Shown here: in pieces, positions 50,404 to 59,996 of the stretch
How positions within the stretch are numbered: the first letter of the stretch is position 1
Layout: every line of letters starts with the position of its first letter
DNA from: Pedobacter faecalis
GTDB lineage: Bacteria; Bacteroidota; Bacteroidia; Sphingobacteriales; Sphingobacteriaceae
DNA: 64,000 nucleotides
Reading direction: 5' to 3'
Assembly: GCF_030182585.1 (NCBI RefSeq)
Contig: NZ_JARXOW010000001.1
Span: forward strand, 2,294,001-2,358,000
Notes under the pieces: generated by a model
Told to the model about the DNA's origin: nothing
The model's database searches: none
The model's input: only the letters and a program-made list of their open reading frames with translations
Program-made: the position numbers and the translations under genes

Positions 50404-51465
50404 CTATTGTAATAACCCCTCTTCATCGGAATTTGTTTTGATTCTCTCCAATCTTTCCGTAGCCAGTGCGCTCGTTTCGTAGATTTTAATAAGCAGCACA
50501 AAATAAGATATCAGCAAGGGTCCAAATACGAGTCCTAATATCCCAAATAGCGGAATACCGATAACAACGCCGATAACCGTAACGATGGGATGAATGTTTC
50601 CAACCTTTTTGGCGATCATAAACCGTAGCACATTGTCGATATTGATCAGAACAATGAAACCGAAAACCAGCATAGACCATCCCGCCATGTTGTTCCCGTT
50701 TGCAATCTGTATAAGTGCCGCAGGTACAAAGACGATTGGCGGACCGAGGATGGGCACGAACGAAATAAAGGTGGTAATAACGCCCCAGAACACCGGGTCG
50801 GAATATCCGAGCACATAGAATGCGACGCCCAGCAGCGAGCCCTGTACCAGGGCAATAAATCCCTGCCCTACAACATTGGCGTAAGTCGTATTACGCATTT
50901 CTTCAGCGAAACGCTGCGCGTTTTGCTCCCTGAACGGAGCATATTTGAGCAAAGCTGCTTCGAATTTTTCCCGCTCCGCCAGCATGAAAAAAAGCAGAAA
51001 ATACATCAGCAGAAGCCCGAATACGATATTAAACGCCCCGGTGATCAAGGAAGGGAACAATCCTGCGGCCCATGCCCCCGCCTTTTGTATGCCATCCTGG
51101 ATAAGCTCCTGGACGTCGCCACCAAGAGGCACCAAGTGAGTGAGTTTGAACATGATCCGCTTGAAGTACGCCGGATCGTTCTGAAGTTCGGCGATTTTCT
51201 CAATGACCATGCTGCTTAATCCGTAAAAAGGCAGAACAAGGACAATCAGGGAAACGAATAATAACAGCACTGCAGCAACCTTTTGATTCATCTTTTTGGT
51301 TTCGGCGAGAAATATAAATCCGGGCCTGAGAATGGTATACAAAACCAGGGTGCTTAAGATTGATCCGAATATCCCCTGAAGCGAATACAGAATGAGTATT
51401 CCGAGCGCAATAATAATGATCAGATTGATATTGTTACGCTGCTTATAGCTGAAAAGTGACATCAT
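50404..51465 (-). CDS. AI-2E family transporter
   Basis: A 353-residue permease with about eight helices. The family signature appears around [18 protein letters not shown] and [27 protein letters not shown]. Members include AI-2 exporters and Na+/H+ antiporters, so the name does not fix the substrate; no AI-2 genes are in the window. It lies 12 bp after the kinase-like gene, in the same operon. Confidence 0.88.
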   Translation of the reverse strand: MMSLFSYKQRNNINLIIIIALGILILYSLQGIFGSILSTLVLYTILRPGFIFLAETKKMNQKVAAVLLLFVSLIVLVLPFYGLSSMVIEKIAELQNDPAYFKRIMFKLTHLVPLGGDVQELIQDGIQKAGAWAAGLFPSLITGAFNIVFGLLLMYFLLFFMLAEREKFEAALLKYAPFREQNAQRFAEEMRNTTYANVVGQGFIALVQGSLLGVAFYVLGYSDPVFWGVITTFISFVPILGPPIVFVPAALIQIANGNNMAGWSMLVFGFIVLINIDNVLRFMIAKKVGNIHPIVTVIGVVIGIPLFGILGLVFGPLLISYFVLLIKIYETSALATERLERIKTNSDEEGLLQ

Positions 51466-51477
51466 ATTAAATTATAT

Positions 51478-52938
51478 CTAAAGCCAAAGTGTGCTGTCTT
51501 TATAAACCGGAACCTGAATAAGAAACTGGCTGCCTGAAGGAAGTGCCTTGTACGTGATGTGGCCATGGTGGGTGGTAAGCAGCCTTTGGGCATGGGTAAG
51601 TCCCAGTCCGTTCGCCCTTATCTTGGTGGTAAAGAAAGGTTCAAAAATCTTAGACCTGTTGCCGGGAAGTATACCTGGGCCGTTATCTTCCACCACAATT
51701 TCAAAACTCTTCTCGTTGATAGATGCTTTTACGTGAATTTGCTTTGGGTATGTTTCCATGGCTTCGACGGCATTTACCAGCACTATTTTTAAGGCTTCCA
51801 CCATCTTCTGCCTATCCACAAAGGCCTGCGCACCGGATAAGTTGACTTCCCGGCTCAGCTGGATACCATGTCCGGCGATCAAATCCTGAATACCGGCAAG
51901 CGCTTCGTCAATAACCTCGCTAAGGTCATGCCGCTGCAAATTCAACGTCTTTGTTTCCGTACTGGATATGAAATTATGGATCAGCTGATTTAGCCTGTCG
52001 CAGTTGGCACGAACGATCTCCAGATTGCGCTGTACGGATTCATTATAAGCGAAACCTTCCTCGCTGGCCAATTCCTCAAGGGCGAGATTTATGGTCGACA
52101 ACGGATCCCTCAGTTCGTCACCCAAGCCTCTCGCTATATGTTCAGAAATGGCCATTTTACCTAAATTCACAGATTGATCTTCAATTTGCTTGCGATAGCT
52201 CAGGTCGCGAACAATGGTATGGTAAGTTTCCGTTACACTGATCATGTCGGTTTGAATAAATGAAGACAAACTGCAATGGTACACATCGCCTGTGCCCGAC
52301 ACCATCTCACATTCAAAGTCGCTTAGTAGTCCTTTTGTTTCCAGAAGATGATGGAATTGTTCGGCATCAACGGGATTTCTAAACAATGACCGGTCATCGA
52401 GGCCGGAAATCTGATCATGCTGATATCCGAAAAACCTTAATCCTCCGCTATTCATATCCTGGATCCGGCCCTTATCGTCAGATATAAAAATGGGATCTTT
52501 GGCCTGCTCGAACATCGTCCGGTATTTACGCTCGCTGCTCTTCAGCGCTTTCAAGATTCCCGCCTGCGTTAATGAGTACCTGATGCAGCGGTCAAGCATA
52601 TCAGCTTCGATCTCATCTTTTACAAGATAATCCGCGGCGCCATACTGCATCGCCTGCTCATCAATTGAGCGGTCACCTTTTCCCGTTAACATGATAACGG
52701 GTTGTTCGGATCCCGAATTTTTTGCTTCCTGAAGCAACTCTATACCCGTACTTTTTCCAAGTCTGTAGTCGACCAGATAAACATCGTACAATGCTTTGCG
52801 TATAGCGGAAATGCCCTTCTCATAACTATTTACCCAGGAAAGCTCATATTTATCGGCCAACTCTCCAAATATCGCTTTGGTCAAGACATAGTCGTCTTCG
52901 TCATCGTCGATCAGCAGCACTTTAATTTTTTCCATCAC
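51478..52938 (-). CDS. REC-PAS-kinase-like protein lacking the phospho-acceptor His
   Basis: A 486-residue cytoplasmic protein with an N-terminal receiver domain (LLIDDDEDD, DVYLVDYRLGKSTG with the phospho-Asp, MLTGKGD), a PAS domain (about 135-250) and a C-terminal kinase module. In the dimerisation helix the expected HEIRNPL reads GDELRDPL, so the phospho-acceptor histidine is Asp (D274). The ATP-binding half keeps LKIVLVNAVEAM (N box), DNGPGI, FEPFFTTK and NGLGLTHAQ. It may be a pseudokinase regulator or accept phosphate on its receiver only. It overlaps the preceding kinase gene by 17 bp. Confidence 0.87.
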   Translation of the reverse strand: MMEKIKVLLIDDDEDDYVLTKAIFGELADKYELSWVNSYEKGISAIRKALYDVYLVDYRLGKSTGIELLQEAKNSGSEQPVIMLTGKGDRSIDEQAMQYGAADYLVKDEIEADMLDRCIRYSLTQAGILKALKSSERKYRTMFEQAKDPIFISDDKGRIQDMNSGGLRFFGYQHDQISGLDDRSLFRNPVDAEQFHHLLETKGLLSDFECEMVSGTGDVYHCSLSSFIQTDMISVTETYHTIVRDLSYRKQIEDQSVNLGKMAISEHIARGLGDELRDPLSTINLALEELASEEGFAYNESVQRNLEIVRANCDRLNQLIHNFISSTETKTLNLQRHDLSEVIDEALAGIQDLIAGHGIQLSREVNLSGAQAFVDRQKMVEALKIVLVNAVEAMETYPKQIHVKASINEKSFEIVVEDNGPGILPGNRSKIFEPFFTTKIRANGLGLTHAQRLLTTHHGHITYKALPSGSQFLIQVPVYKDSTLWL

Positions 52939-54583
52939 TTTTTAAATTGAGCGTGTTAGTATGCTTTTTAGGCAACAGCACAGTGAAAACGGAACCTTGT
53001 CCCGGCTCACTGTCTGCATATATCAGCCCATTATGGTACGACACTATCTTTTTGCATATGGCCAGTCCAATACCCGTCCCCTCATATTCACTACGGATAT
53101 GCTGTCTGTGAAAGAGATCAAATATCCGCCCTGCGTCGTTTCTATCAAAACCTATTCCGTTATCTTCAATGGTGATTGAAGCGTATTGTTGCCGGGGGAC
53201 TATACCTTCCAGGTTCAACTGATCGTCTGTGGCCGACTGTGCGCTGATCTTAACGTGGGGGGGCTGTCCGGATTTGGTAAATTTAAGCGCATTACCTATC
53301 AGATTCAAAAACAACTGGTAGAGCTGGGTCTCAACGCCATAAACGCCTATCGATGCACTTACACTGATCGTCGCCTGTTTCTGCTCGATCGTATAATCCA
53401 TGTCGTGCGTTATCCTTGTGATCAGATCACCCAGGTCGACCACCGTAAACCGCTTCCCATCACGGGTAGCTTTTGAAAATGTAAGCAGGTCGCTGATCAA
53501 TACCCGCATGCGGTTAGCTGCCTGATCCATTCTGGACAAATAATCTTGAGCCTCTTCATCAAGGTTGCCACTGTGCTGCTCCTTAAGGCGCTTGCTAAAG
53601 GCCTGGATTTTTCGCAGCGGTTCCTGCAAATCGTGCGAAGCGACATAGGCGAACTGCTCCAAATCCTGATTTGACCGGTTAAGCGCGGATATCTTTTCTT
53701 CAAGCTGTACTTGCGCTTCACGCAATTCCGTAACGTCCTGAGTTGTTCCGATATAGGCAAAATTGTCGTTGATGCCAATACGCTTATATTCGCCCGCAGT
53801 AAGTACATGCCTGATCTGACCCGAAGGGCGCACAATACGATAATTTAGTTTAAATGGCGTTTTCCTTATCTGAGCCCGTTCAAATTCGGCCGTGACCTCC
53901 TTAAGATCCTCCTCATGTATCAGACTTTGGTAAGTATTGATATTCATTGTCACCGAATGAGGGAACAACCCGTGAATATTGTACATTTCGTCTGACCAAA
54001 GGATGTACTGTTTTCCTTCCATCCACTCCCAACTCCCGCTGTGAGAAACTTTTTCCGCCTCTCTTAGCAATGTCTCGTTAATTCTCAGCTTGAGCACGGC
54101 CTCCTTCAGTTCTGTGATATCCTGGATGGTCGCCACAAGCCGGCTTTCATCTGACAGGTAAAGTCCTTGCGCAAGAATATACTTTCTAAGACCTGAAGGC
54201 TGCATGATCTGGTATTCAACGGCGAAATTTGAATTATTGTTTACTGCGGATTCCAGTGCCTTGGCGACCTTCTCCCGGTATTCGGGAACGATGACCCGGG
54301 TGTTTAGTTCTGCATCAGGTGTTATCTCGGTCTTAGTAAAACCATAAATGCGGTAAAGCTCGTCCGACCATTCAACCGCCCCCGAGCGTGTGTCTACCTG
54401 CCATGTTCCGATATGGGCTATCTGCTCTGCCCGCTCCAGCAGTTGTCCTTTGCTGGCCAACCCACGATTAGTTTGTTCTAGTTCCGTTACATTGTGCGTA
54501 TATCGCCGGATTGCCCCGCTCAACCTCATGTTCATATACAACAAGATGAGGCATATCAGGCCGATTGCGATGGAGAAAAACAC
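52922..54583 (-). CDS. PAS-domain sensor histidine kinase
   Basis: A 553-residue kinase: one N-terminal membrane helix (MFFSIAIGLICLILLYMNM), two PAS domains (starting LLERAEQIAHIGTWQVD and LLREAEKVSHSGSWEWM), a HisKA domain with FAYVASHDLQEPLRKI (phospho-His), and an HATPase with LIGNALKFTK, DNGIGF and GTGIGLAICKKI. The lack of a periplasmic domain suggests internal signals sensed by PAS. It is 2 bp from the NtrC-type regulator gene, its likely partner. Confidence 0.92.
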   Translation of the reverse strand: MFFSIAIGLICLILLYMNMRLSGAIRRYTHNVTELEQTNRGLASKGQLLERAEQIAHIGTWQVDTRSGAVEWSDELYRIYGFTKTEITPDAELNTRVIVPEYREKVAKALESAVNNNSNFAVEYQIMQPSGLRKYILAQGLYLSDESRLVATIQDITELKEAVLKLRINETLLREAEKVSHSGSWEWMEGKQYILWSDEMYNIHGLFPHSVTMNINTYQSLIHEEDLKEVTAEFERAQIRKTPFKLNYRIVRPSGQIRHVLTAGEYKRIGINDNFAYIGTTQDVTELREAQVQLEEKISALNRSNQDLEQFAYVASHDLQEPLRKIQAFSKRLKEQHSGNLDEEAQDYLSRMDQAANRMRVLISDLLTFSKATRDGKRFTVVDLGDLITRITHDMDYTIEQKQATISVSASIGVYGVETQLYQLFLNLIGNALKFTKSGQPPHVKISAQSATDDQLNLEGIVPRQQYASITIEDNGIGFDRNDAGRIFDLFHRQHIRSEYEGTGIGLAICKKIVSYHNGLIYADSEPGQGSVFTVLLPKKHTNTLNLKSDGKN

Positions 54584-54585
54584 GG

Positions 54586-55986
54586 CTATGTGTCAAGATT
54601 GATCGCTTTCATTTTATTATACAAAGTTTTGCGATCGATATTAAGGATCTTGGCTGCCTTGGTCTTATTGAAGTTGACCTCGCGCAGCACCTTCAAAATG
54701 GTTTCGTATTCAGCCTCCAATGCTGCGTTTTTCAAGTCTCTGGGCTTATCAAACCGGGAAAGCGAGTTCTCTATCGCAGAAGCCTTGGCATAGGTCGATA
54801 TTTCGAGTGGAAGGGCTTTCAATTGGATTTCGTCGGTTTCCGCGAGGAGCGTAGCCCGTCGCACAACGTTTTTTAACTCCCTTACATTTCCCGGCCAGTT
54901 ATAGGTCAGAAGGCACTCCTCCACCTCTGCGGAAAATCCTTTTACGTTTTTATCCAGTTCCCTGTTTGCGAAGTCCAGAAAATTATTGGCGAAAGTAAGG
55001 ATATCCCGACCTCGCTGACTTAAAGGCGGAAGTTCAATGGAAAATTCATTGAATCTGTGAAACAAATCTTCCCTGAATTTACCTTTTTGAATAGCGTTGG
55101 CCAGGTTCTCGTTAGTCGCTACAATAATGCGCACATCAAGGTCTATCTCTTTGGTGCTACCGATCCGCTTTATCTTTCGCTCCTGAACCGTGCGGAGCAA
55201 GGCCGCCTGAATATCGTAAGATAGGTTGCCTACCTCATCAAGAAACAAAGTACCTCCGTTCGCCATTTCAAAGTGACCGATCTTCGTATATAAGGCTCCT
55301 GTGAAGGCGCCTTTTTCATGCCCAAAGAACTCGCTGCCGGCAAGTTCCTTGGTTAAGGATCCACAGTCCATTGCAACAAAGGGCTGATCTTTTCGGGGAC
55401 TGTTGAGATGAATCGCCTTTGCAACCGACTCTTTCCCTGTACCACTTTCCCCCATCAGGATGACGCTGTAGGAAGTTGGTGCTACAAGCTGTATCTGCTT
55501 GAGCAAATCTTTTGAAGATTGACTCTGACCTACCACAAAATTGTCCGTATTAACATAGGTTGCTTTTGCCGGCTTTTGCTTAGGAGCATCTGCGGAAATA
55601 TCGGATTGGTCCGTATTCAGTGCGATCTGCGTCTCAATCGCTTTGTTGATCGTGTTCAGAATTTCATCGGGATAGAGCGGCTTGGTGATGTAATCATAGG
55701 CCCCAAGTTTAATAAGTTCAACAGCCAGCTTGATATCTGAATAACCAGTGATGATGATCACTCCGGTTTTAGGGTAGCTTTCCTTAATTCTGATGAGCAT
55801 TTCCTTTCCATCTGTATCTTCCAAACGATAGTCGCACAGCACCAGATCGTACTTTTCGCGGCTCAGGTGTTCCATGGCAGTAACGCCGCTGGTTGCGGTA
55901 GTCACGCTGAAAGAATTCCTGGTTAAAAACTTCGAAAGAAGCAGACCTATATTGACCTCATCATCTACTATTAATATTTTTCTCAT
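54586..55986 (-). CDS. Sigma-54-dependent NtrC-family response regulator
   Basis: A 466-residue regulator: receiver domain (ILIVDDEVNIG, VLCDYRLEDTDG with the phospho-Asp, IIITGYSD), sigma-54 activator AAA+ domain with GESGTGKES (Walker A), HEKGAFTGA loop for sigma-54 contact, and LFLDEVGNL (Walker B), and a C-terminal Fis-type HTH (NFNKTKAAKILNIDRKTLYNKM). It should activate sigma-54 promoters. First gene of the seven-gene operon. Confidence 0.95.
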   Translation of the reverse strand: MRKILIVDDEVNIGLLLSKFLTRNSFSVTTATSGVTAMEHLSREKYDLVLCDYRLEDTDGKEMLIRIKESYPKTGVIIITGYSDIKLAVELIKLGAYDYITKPLYPDEILNTINKAIETQIALNTDQSDISADAPKQKPAKATYVNTDNFVVGQSQSSKDLLKQIQLVAPTSYSVILMGESGTGKESVAKAIHLNSPRKDQPFVAMDCGSLTKELAGSEFFGHEKGAFTGALYTKIGHFEMANGGTLFLDEVGNLSYDIQAALLRTVQERKIKRIGSTKEIDLDVRIIVATNENLANAIQKGKFREDLFHRFNEFSIELPPLSQRGRDILTFANNFLDFANRELDKNVKGFSAEVEECLLTYNWPGNVRELKNVVRRATLLAETDEIQLKALPLEISTYAKASAIENSLSRFDKPRDLKNAALEAEYETILKVLREVNFNKTKAAKILNIDRKTLYNKMKAINLDT

Positions 55987-56119
55987 ATAGCTAACTTGGC
56001 ACCTTATTTACGAAATAAATATAGGTATGTTTTTTTTATTGGGAAATATTCTCCACAGTTTTATTTAAAAAAGTCCCAATAAACCTCGAAGAAAAAAGGA
56101 AATAAGGCGTGTTCCCGAG

Positions 56120-56896
56120 CTATATGCCCTTGAATACCGGCTTGCGCTTTTCCATAAAGGCCTGCACCCCCTCCTGGAAATCATGTGTACCGAAGCACGC
56201 GGCAAACTCGTTAATTTCCGTCAGAAAGCCGGAATTTCCAGTCGACGCGTTTACGGCCCGGATAGCTGCGGCGATCGCCAAAGGCGCGTGCTGTATGATT
56301 TTTCTCATGACCTCTTCTGACTTTTCCTTGAGTTCTCCTAAAGGAACGATATGATTGACTATTCCGATTTCAAGAGCATTCGACGCGGTGATCATCTCTG
56401 CCGTTGCGATCATTTCAAGTGCCCGACCTTTGCCGATCAGCTGAGTCAACCGCTGTGTACCGCCATAACCAGGTATAAGCCCCAAGGTAACCTCCGGTAA
56501 ACCCAGCCGCGCGTGATCTGCGGCTATGCGAAGATGACACGACAAGGCCAGTTCCAGCCCGCCTCCGAGTGCAAAACCGTTGATAGCGGCGATAACCGGC
56601 TTAACGGAAGTCTCGATGGCGTTAAAAACGCTGCGTTGACCTGTCTCCGCTAAAGCCTTACCCTGTTCTACATTAAAGGATGCGAATTCAGCGATATCGG
56701 CGCCTGCAACAAACGCCTTCTCACCGGCACCTGTAAGTATAATCCCTCCAATGTTCGGATCTGCCTGCGCCGAAGCGATGACATCACTGAGTTCGGTGAT
56801 CGTCTGAGTGTTTAGCGCATTGAGTTTCGGAGCTCTGTTAATCGTGACATGAAGAATACGGTCTCTTAATTCGACGAGAAGATTTTGATAGGTCAT
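56120..56896 (-). CDS. Enoyl-CoA hydratase/isomerase family protein
   Basis: A crotonase-fold enzyme of 258 residues. The CoA-binding and oxyanion-hole segments are visible: AFVAGADIAEF near residue 65 and GFALGGGLELALSCHLRIA near 98. Glu and Glu residues near LGLPEVTLGLIPGYGGTQRL fit a hydratase. It follows a B12-binding protein gene by 2 bp on the same strand, suggesting acyl-CoA metabolism such as propionate or branched-chain amino acid catabolism. Confidence 0.92.
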   Translation of the reverse strand: MTYQNLLVELRDRILHVTINRAPKLNALNTQTITELSDVIASAQADPNIGGIILTGAGEKAFVAGADIAEFASFNVEQGKALAETGQRSVFNAIETSVKPVIAAINGFALGGGLELALSCHLRIAADHARLGLPEVTLGLIPGYGGTQRLTQLIGKGRALEMIATAEMITASNALEIGIVNHIVPLGELKEKSEEVMRKIIQHAPLAIAAAIRAVNASTGNSGFLTEINEFAACFGTHDFQEGVQAFMEKRKPVFKGI

Positions 56897-56898
56897 AG

Positions 56899-57318
56899 TT
56901 AAAAAGTTCTGTTTACGGATACCCAGTTCTTTATATAATCGACAACGGATGCCATTGTAGTACCCGGCGAAAACAGCTCTCCTACACCCATTTTCTTGAG
57001 CGCTAAGGCATCTGCCGCCGGAATTATGCCACCTCCGGTAAGCAACACGTCGTTGAGTCCCTTCTCATTCATCAACCGTATGATCTTAGGGAATACGGTC
57101 ATATGCGCGCCGGAAAGAATTGAGATGCCGATAGCGTCGACATCTTCCTGCAATGCTGTATTCACCACCATCTCCGGCGTTTGCCTTAACCCTGTATAGA
57201 TGACTTCCATTCCGGCATCGCGGAGCGAAGTAGCGATTACTTTTGCGCCTCTGTCATGTCCGTCAAGCCCCACTTTCGCGACAAGAACACGTATCGGTCT
57301 TTGTAATGCGTTATCCAT
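56899..57318 (-). CDS. Free-standing cobalamin-binding domain (methylmalonyl-CoA mutase small-subunit-like)
   Basis: A 139-residue protein equal to the C-terminal B12 domain of methylmalonyl-CoA mutase. The cobalamin-ligand motif DGHDRG (D-x-H-x-x-G) is at about residue 20, followed by [10 protein letters not shown] (the SxL region) and LLTGGGIIP (the GG region). No catalytic mutase subunit is adjacent; a large-subunit gene elsewhere would be needed. It is co-transcribed with a crotonase. Confidence 0.9.
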   Translation of the reverse strand: MDNALQRPIRVLVAKVGLDGHDRGAKVIATSLRDAGMEVIYTGLRQTPEMVVNTALQEDVDAIGISILSGAHMTVFPKIIRLMNEKGLNDVLLTGGGIIPAADALALKKMGVGELFSPGTTMASVVDYIKNWVSVNRTF

Positions 57319-57368
57319 ATTAATGTGAATAGTATGCGGTAAATGTAATTAATTTAGCGGTTTTATGT

Positions 57369-57376
57369 TAACTTTG
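57369..57376 (+). promoter_or_regulatory. -7 box TAACTTTG for glnS
   Basis: TAACTTTG fits TAnnTTTG; a start near 57383 precedes the ATG at 57397 by about 14 nt. Confidence 0.55.
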
Positions 57377-57396
57377 AGGCAAAAATTACAGTTTTT

Positions 57397-59058
57397 ATGA
57401 GTGAGGAAAGATCATTGAACTTTATTGAAGAGATCATTGAAAACGATTTAAAGAGGGGCCGGTACGAAACCTTAATAACCCGCTTCCCTCCGGAACCGAA
57501 CGGTTATCTCCACATCGGACATGCAAAAGCCATTTGTCTTAATTTCGGCCTTACTCAGAAATACGGAGGCTATACCAATCTCAGATTTGACGACACAAAC
57601 CCAGTGACGGAAAAGACAGAATATGTGGACAGCCAGCAAAACGATATAAAGTGGTTGGGCTTTCAGTGGAAAAATGAACTTTATACCTCTGACTATTTCG
57701 ATACTTTATACGCTTTCGCAGTAAAACTCATCGAAAAAGGACTGGCCTATGTAGACGATAGCACGGCAGACGAGATTGCTGAACAGAAAGGCACTCCGAC
57801 TGAACCGGGGAGAGACAGCCCTTACAGGACCCGAACAATTGCAGAGAATCTTGATCTTTTCAGCCGGATGAAAGCAGGCGAATTCCCTGACGGAGCATGC
57901 ACGCTTCGCGCAAAGATTGACATGGCAAGTCCGAATATGCTAATGCGCGATCCGATCTTATACCGGATCAAACACGCGGATCACCATCGTACAGGAAACA
58001 AATGGTGCATCTATCCTATGTATGATTTCGCTCACGGGCAAAGTGACAGCATTGAATCAATTACCCATTCTATTTGCACACTCGAGTATGTTGCGCACCG
58101 TGAATTGTACGACTGGCTGATTGAGCAATTGGACATCTTCCCGTCTAAACAATACGAGTTTGCCCGACTAAACCTGTCATATACCGTAATGAGCAAGCGT
58201 AAGCTTCTGCAGCTTGTAAATGACGGTGTGGTAAGTGGCTGGGACGATCCGCGCATGCCTACGATAAGCGGTCTGAGACGCAGAGGATATACCCCGGAGA
58301 GCATTCGCGATTTTTGTGAAAGAATCGGGATCGCAAAACGCGAAAACATCATAGAGTTAAGCCTCCTGGAATTCTGTATCCGGGAACATCTTAACAAAAC
58401 CGCCACCAGAGTGATGGCCGTGATGGACCCAATTAAACTTGTTATTACCAATTACCCTGAAGACAAAGAGGAGATTTTAATTGGCGAAAACAATCCGGAG
58501 GCGGAAGACAAAGGCGGGACCCGGGAAATACCATTCAGTAATACGTTATGGATCGAGCGTGAAGACTTCATGGAAGTCCCGGCAAAGAAATGGTTCCGGT
58601 TAGCCCCGGGCTCCATGGTCCGGCTGAAGCATGCATATATTGTGAAATGCGAGGATTTCAAAAAAGATGACAACGGCAACCTTACAGAAGTCCACTGTTC
58701 TTACATCCCGGAGTCTAAAAGCGGGTCTGACACAAGCGGTATTAACGTAAAAGGCACCATCCACTGGGTAAGCGCTTCTCACGCAAAAAAGGCAGAAGTG
58801 AGGCTCTACGATCGTTTGTTCACGGTTGAGTCGCCAGACGCGGAAGCGGGAGATTTTAAGGACTACCTTAACCCGAACAGCGTTGAGGTACTCCATGACG
58901 TATACATTGAACCTTTTCTGGCTCAGGCTTCATCCGACGTACGCTACCAGTTCATCCGCAAGGGATACTATTGCCTCGACAGGGACGCTACTGCCGAAAA
59001 GCCCGTTTTCAACCGTACTGTCTCTCTCAAGGACGCCTGGTCTAAAGCCAATAAATAG
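57397..59058 (+). CDS. glnS: Glutamine--tRNA ligase
   Basis: A class I synthetase of 553 residues. The HIGH motif is PNGYLHIGHAKAI near residue 34, and the KMSKS equivalent is YTVMSKRKL. The C-terminal beta-barrel anticodon-binding domains follow. Distinguishing it from glutamyl-tRNA synthetase: it has the GlnRS-type C-terminal barrels and DDTNPVTE. Its presence means Gln-tRNA is made directly rather than by transamidation. Confidence 0.95.
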   Translation: MSEERSLNFIEEIIENDLKRGRYETLITRFPPEPNGYLHIGHAKAICLNFGLTQKYGGYTNLRFDDTNPVTEKTEYVDSQQNDIKWLGFQWKNELYTSDYFDTLYAFAVKLIEKGLAYVDDSTADEIAEQKGTPTEPGRDSPYRTRTIAENLDLFSRMKAGEFPDGACTLRAKIDMASPNMLMRDPILYRIKHADHHRTGNKWCIYPMYDFAHGQSDSIESITHSICTLEYVAHRELYDWLIEQLDIFPSKQYEFARLNLSYTVMSKRKLLQLVNDGVVSGWDDPRMPTISGLRRRGYTPESIRDFCERIGIAKRENIIELSLLEFCIREHLNKTATRVMAVMDPIKLVITNYPEDKEEILIGENNPEAEDKGGTREIPFSNTLWIEREDFMEVPAKKWFRLAPGSMVRLKHAYIVKCEDFKKDDNGNLTEVHCSYIPESKSGSDTSGINVKGTIHWVSASHAKKAEVRLYDRLFTVESPDAEAGDFKDYLNPNSVEVLHDVYIEPFLAQASSDVRYQFIRKGYYCLDRDATAEKPVFNRTVSLKDAWSKANK

Positions 59059-59059
59059 G

Positions 59060-59893
59060 CTAGAGATATTTGCGGTACAAACTGAATAACACCTGTTTAT
59101 CGTAGGGCGTTAGTGCAGGGCTAATATCTGTTTGAATAAAATGCCGCTTAAAGGCGGTAATTGCGGCCGGGAGATTACTGACGTCATATCCGATAATCCG
59201 AAGCGCAGCTTTTGTATCAAAGGTATCAGAAGGCGTTATTAGAATAGCGTCATACCAATATCCGAAACCTTTCTCGGCAAGTGTTTTCCATGGAAACATA
59301 TTCGGATCCTGCTTTCGGCCGGGCGCCATATCGGAGTGACCTATAAAATTGGCTACCGGAATGTTGTGCTTCTTTTTCAGCGCGGCTAGTACCTCGAGAA
59401 GACTGTTGATTTGAGCGTCAGGATAGGGTTCGCTTCCCGTGTTATCCAGTTCAATGCCGATCGACGACGAATTAAGATCGGTATCATTTCCCCATTTGCC
59501 CGCGCCGGCATGATGAGATCTGAGGTAATCATTTACCATCTGGATCACTTTTCCGTCGCGCCCAATTATGTAGTGAGCACTCACTTGTGTTCTTGCCAGG
59601 ATAAAGGTATTGATGGTTTGTTCGGTCGATTTTTGCGCGGTATGATGAAGAATAACAAAATTCGGCTTTCTCAGTCCGAAATTTACAGAGCCAACCCATG
59701 CCTGTTGATTCGCGGGAATTGTCTCACTTCCCTGATTTAAAGGGGGCGTTGCTTCAATTATCTTTGCATAGGCCCTGGCCTGACTTTTATAGATTTTATT
59801 CGTCGCTGCATATTTTCCGCCTCCGCAGGAGCTAAGCAGAACGGCAAAACTTATAAGGGCAAAAACATTTTTGCTGACGGGGGAGTTTTTCAT
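59060..59893 (-). CDS. N-acetylmuramoyl-L-alanine amidase (Amidase_2, AmiD-like lipoprotein)
   Basis: A 277-residue lipoprotein with lipobox LLSSC. The amidase domain shows FVILHHTAQ (zinc His), VSAHYIIGRDG, HHAGAGKWG and FIGHSDMAPGRKQDPN (zinc His and catalytic Lys), as in AmiD/AmpD-type enzymes. The C-terminal part (about 210-277) resembles a small peptidoglycan-binding helical domain. It cleaves the muramyl-alanine bond during wall recycling. Convergent with glnS by 1 bp. Confidence 0.9.
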   Translation of the reverse strand: MKNSPVSKNVFALISFAVLLSSCGGGKYAATNKIYKSQARAYAKIIEATPPLNQGSETIPANQQAWVGSVNFGLRKPNFVILHHTAQKSTEQTINTFILARTQVSAHYIIGRDGKVIQMVNDYLRSHHAGAGKWGNDTDLNSSSIGIELDNTGSEPYPDAQINSLLEVLAALKKKHNIPVANFIGHSDMAPGRKQDPNMFPWKTLAEKGFGYWYDAILITPSDTFDTKAALRIIGYDVSNLPAAITAFKRHFIQTDISPALTPYDKQVLFSLYRKYL

Positions 59894-59996
59894 AGCATAG
59901 GTATTGGGCTGTGAAATTACTAATTTTTGCTATTTTAGCCGCTATTTCTTCGGAGCTACTAGCCCGACTTACCGTTAAATTAAGAGTACGACCATT

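Noticed and set aside
55987..56119. Possible sigma-54 promoter (TTGGCAC) upstream of the NtrC-type gene
   Set aside because: It is on the plus strand, opposite to the gene, and the -12 GC is not at the required spacing.
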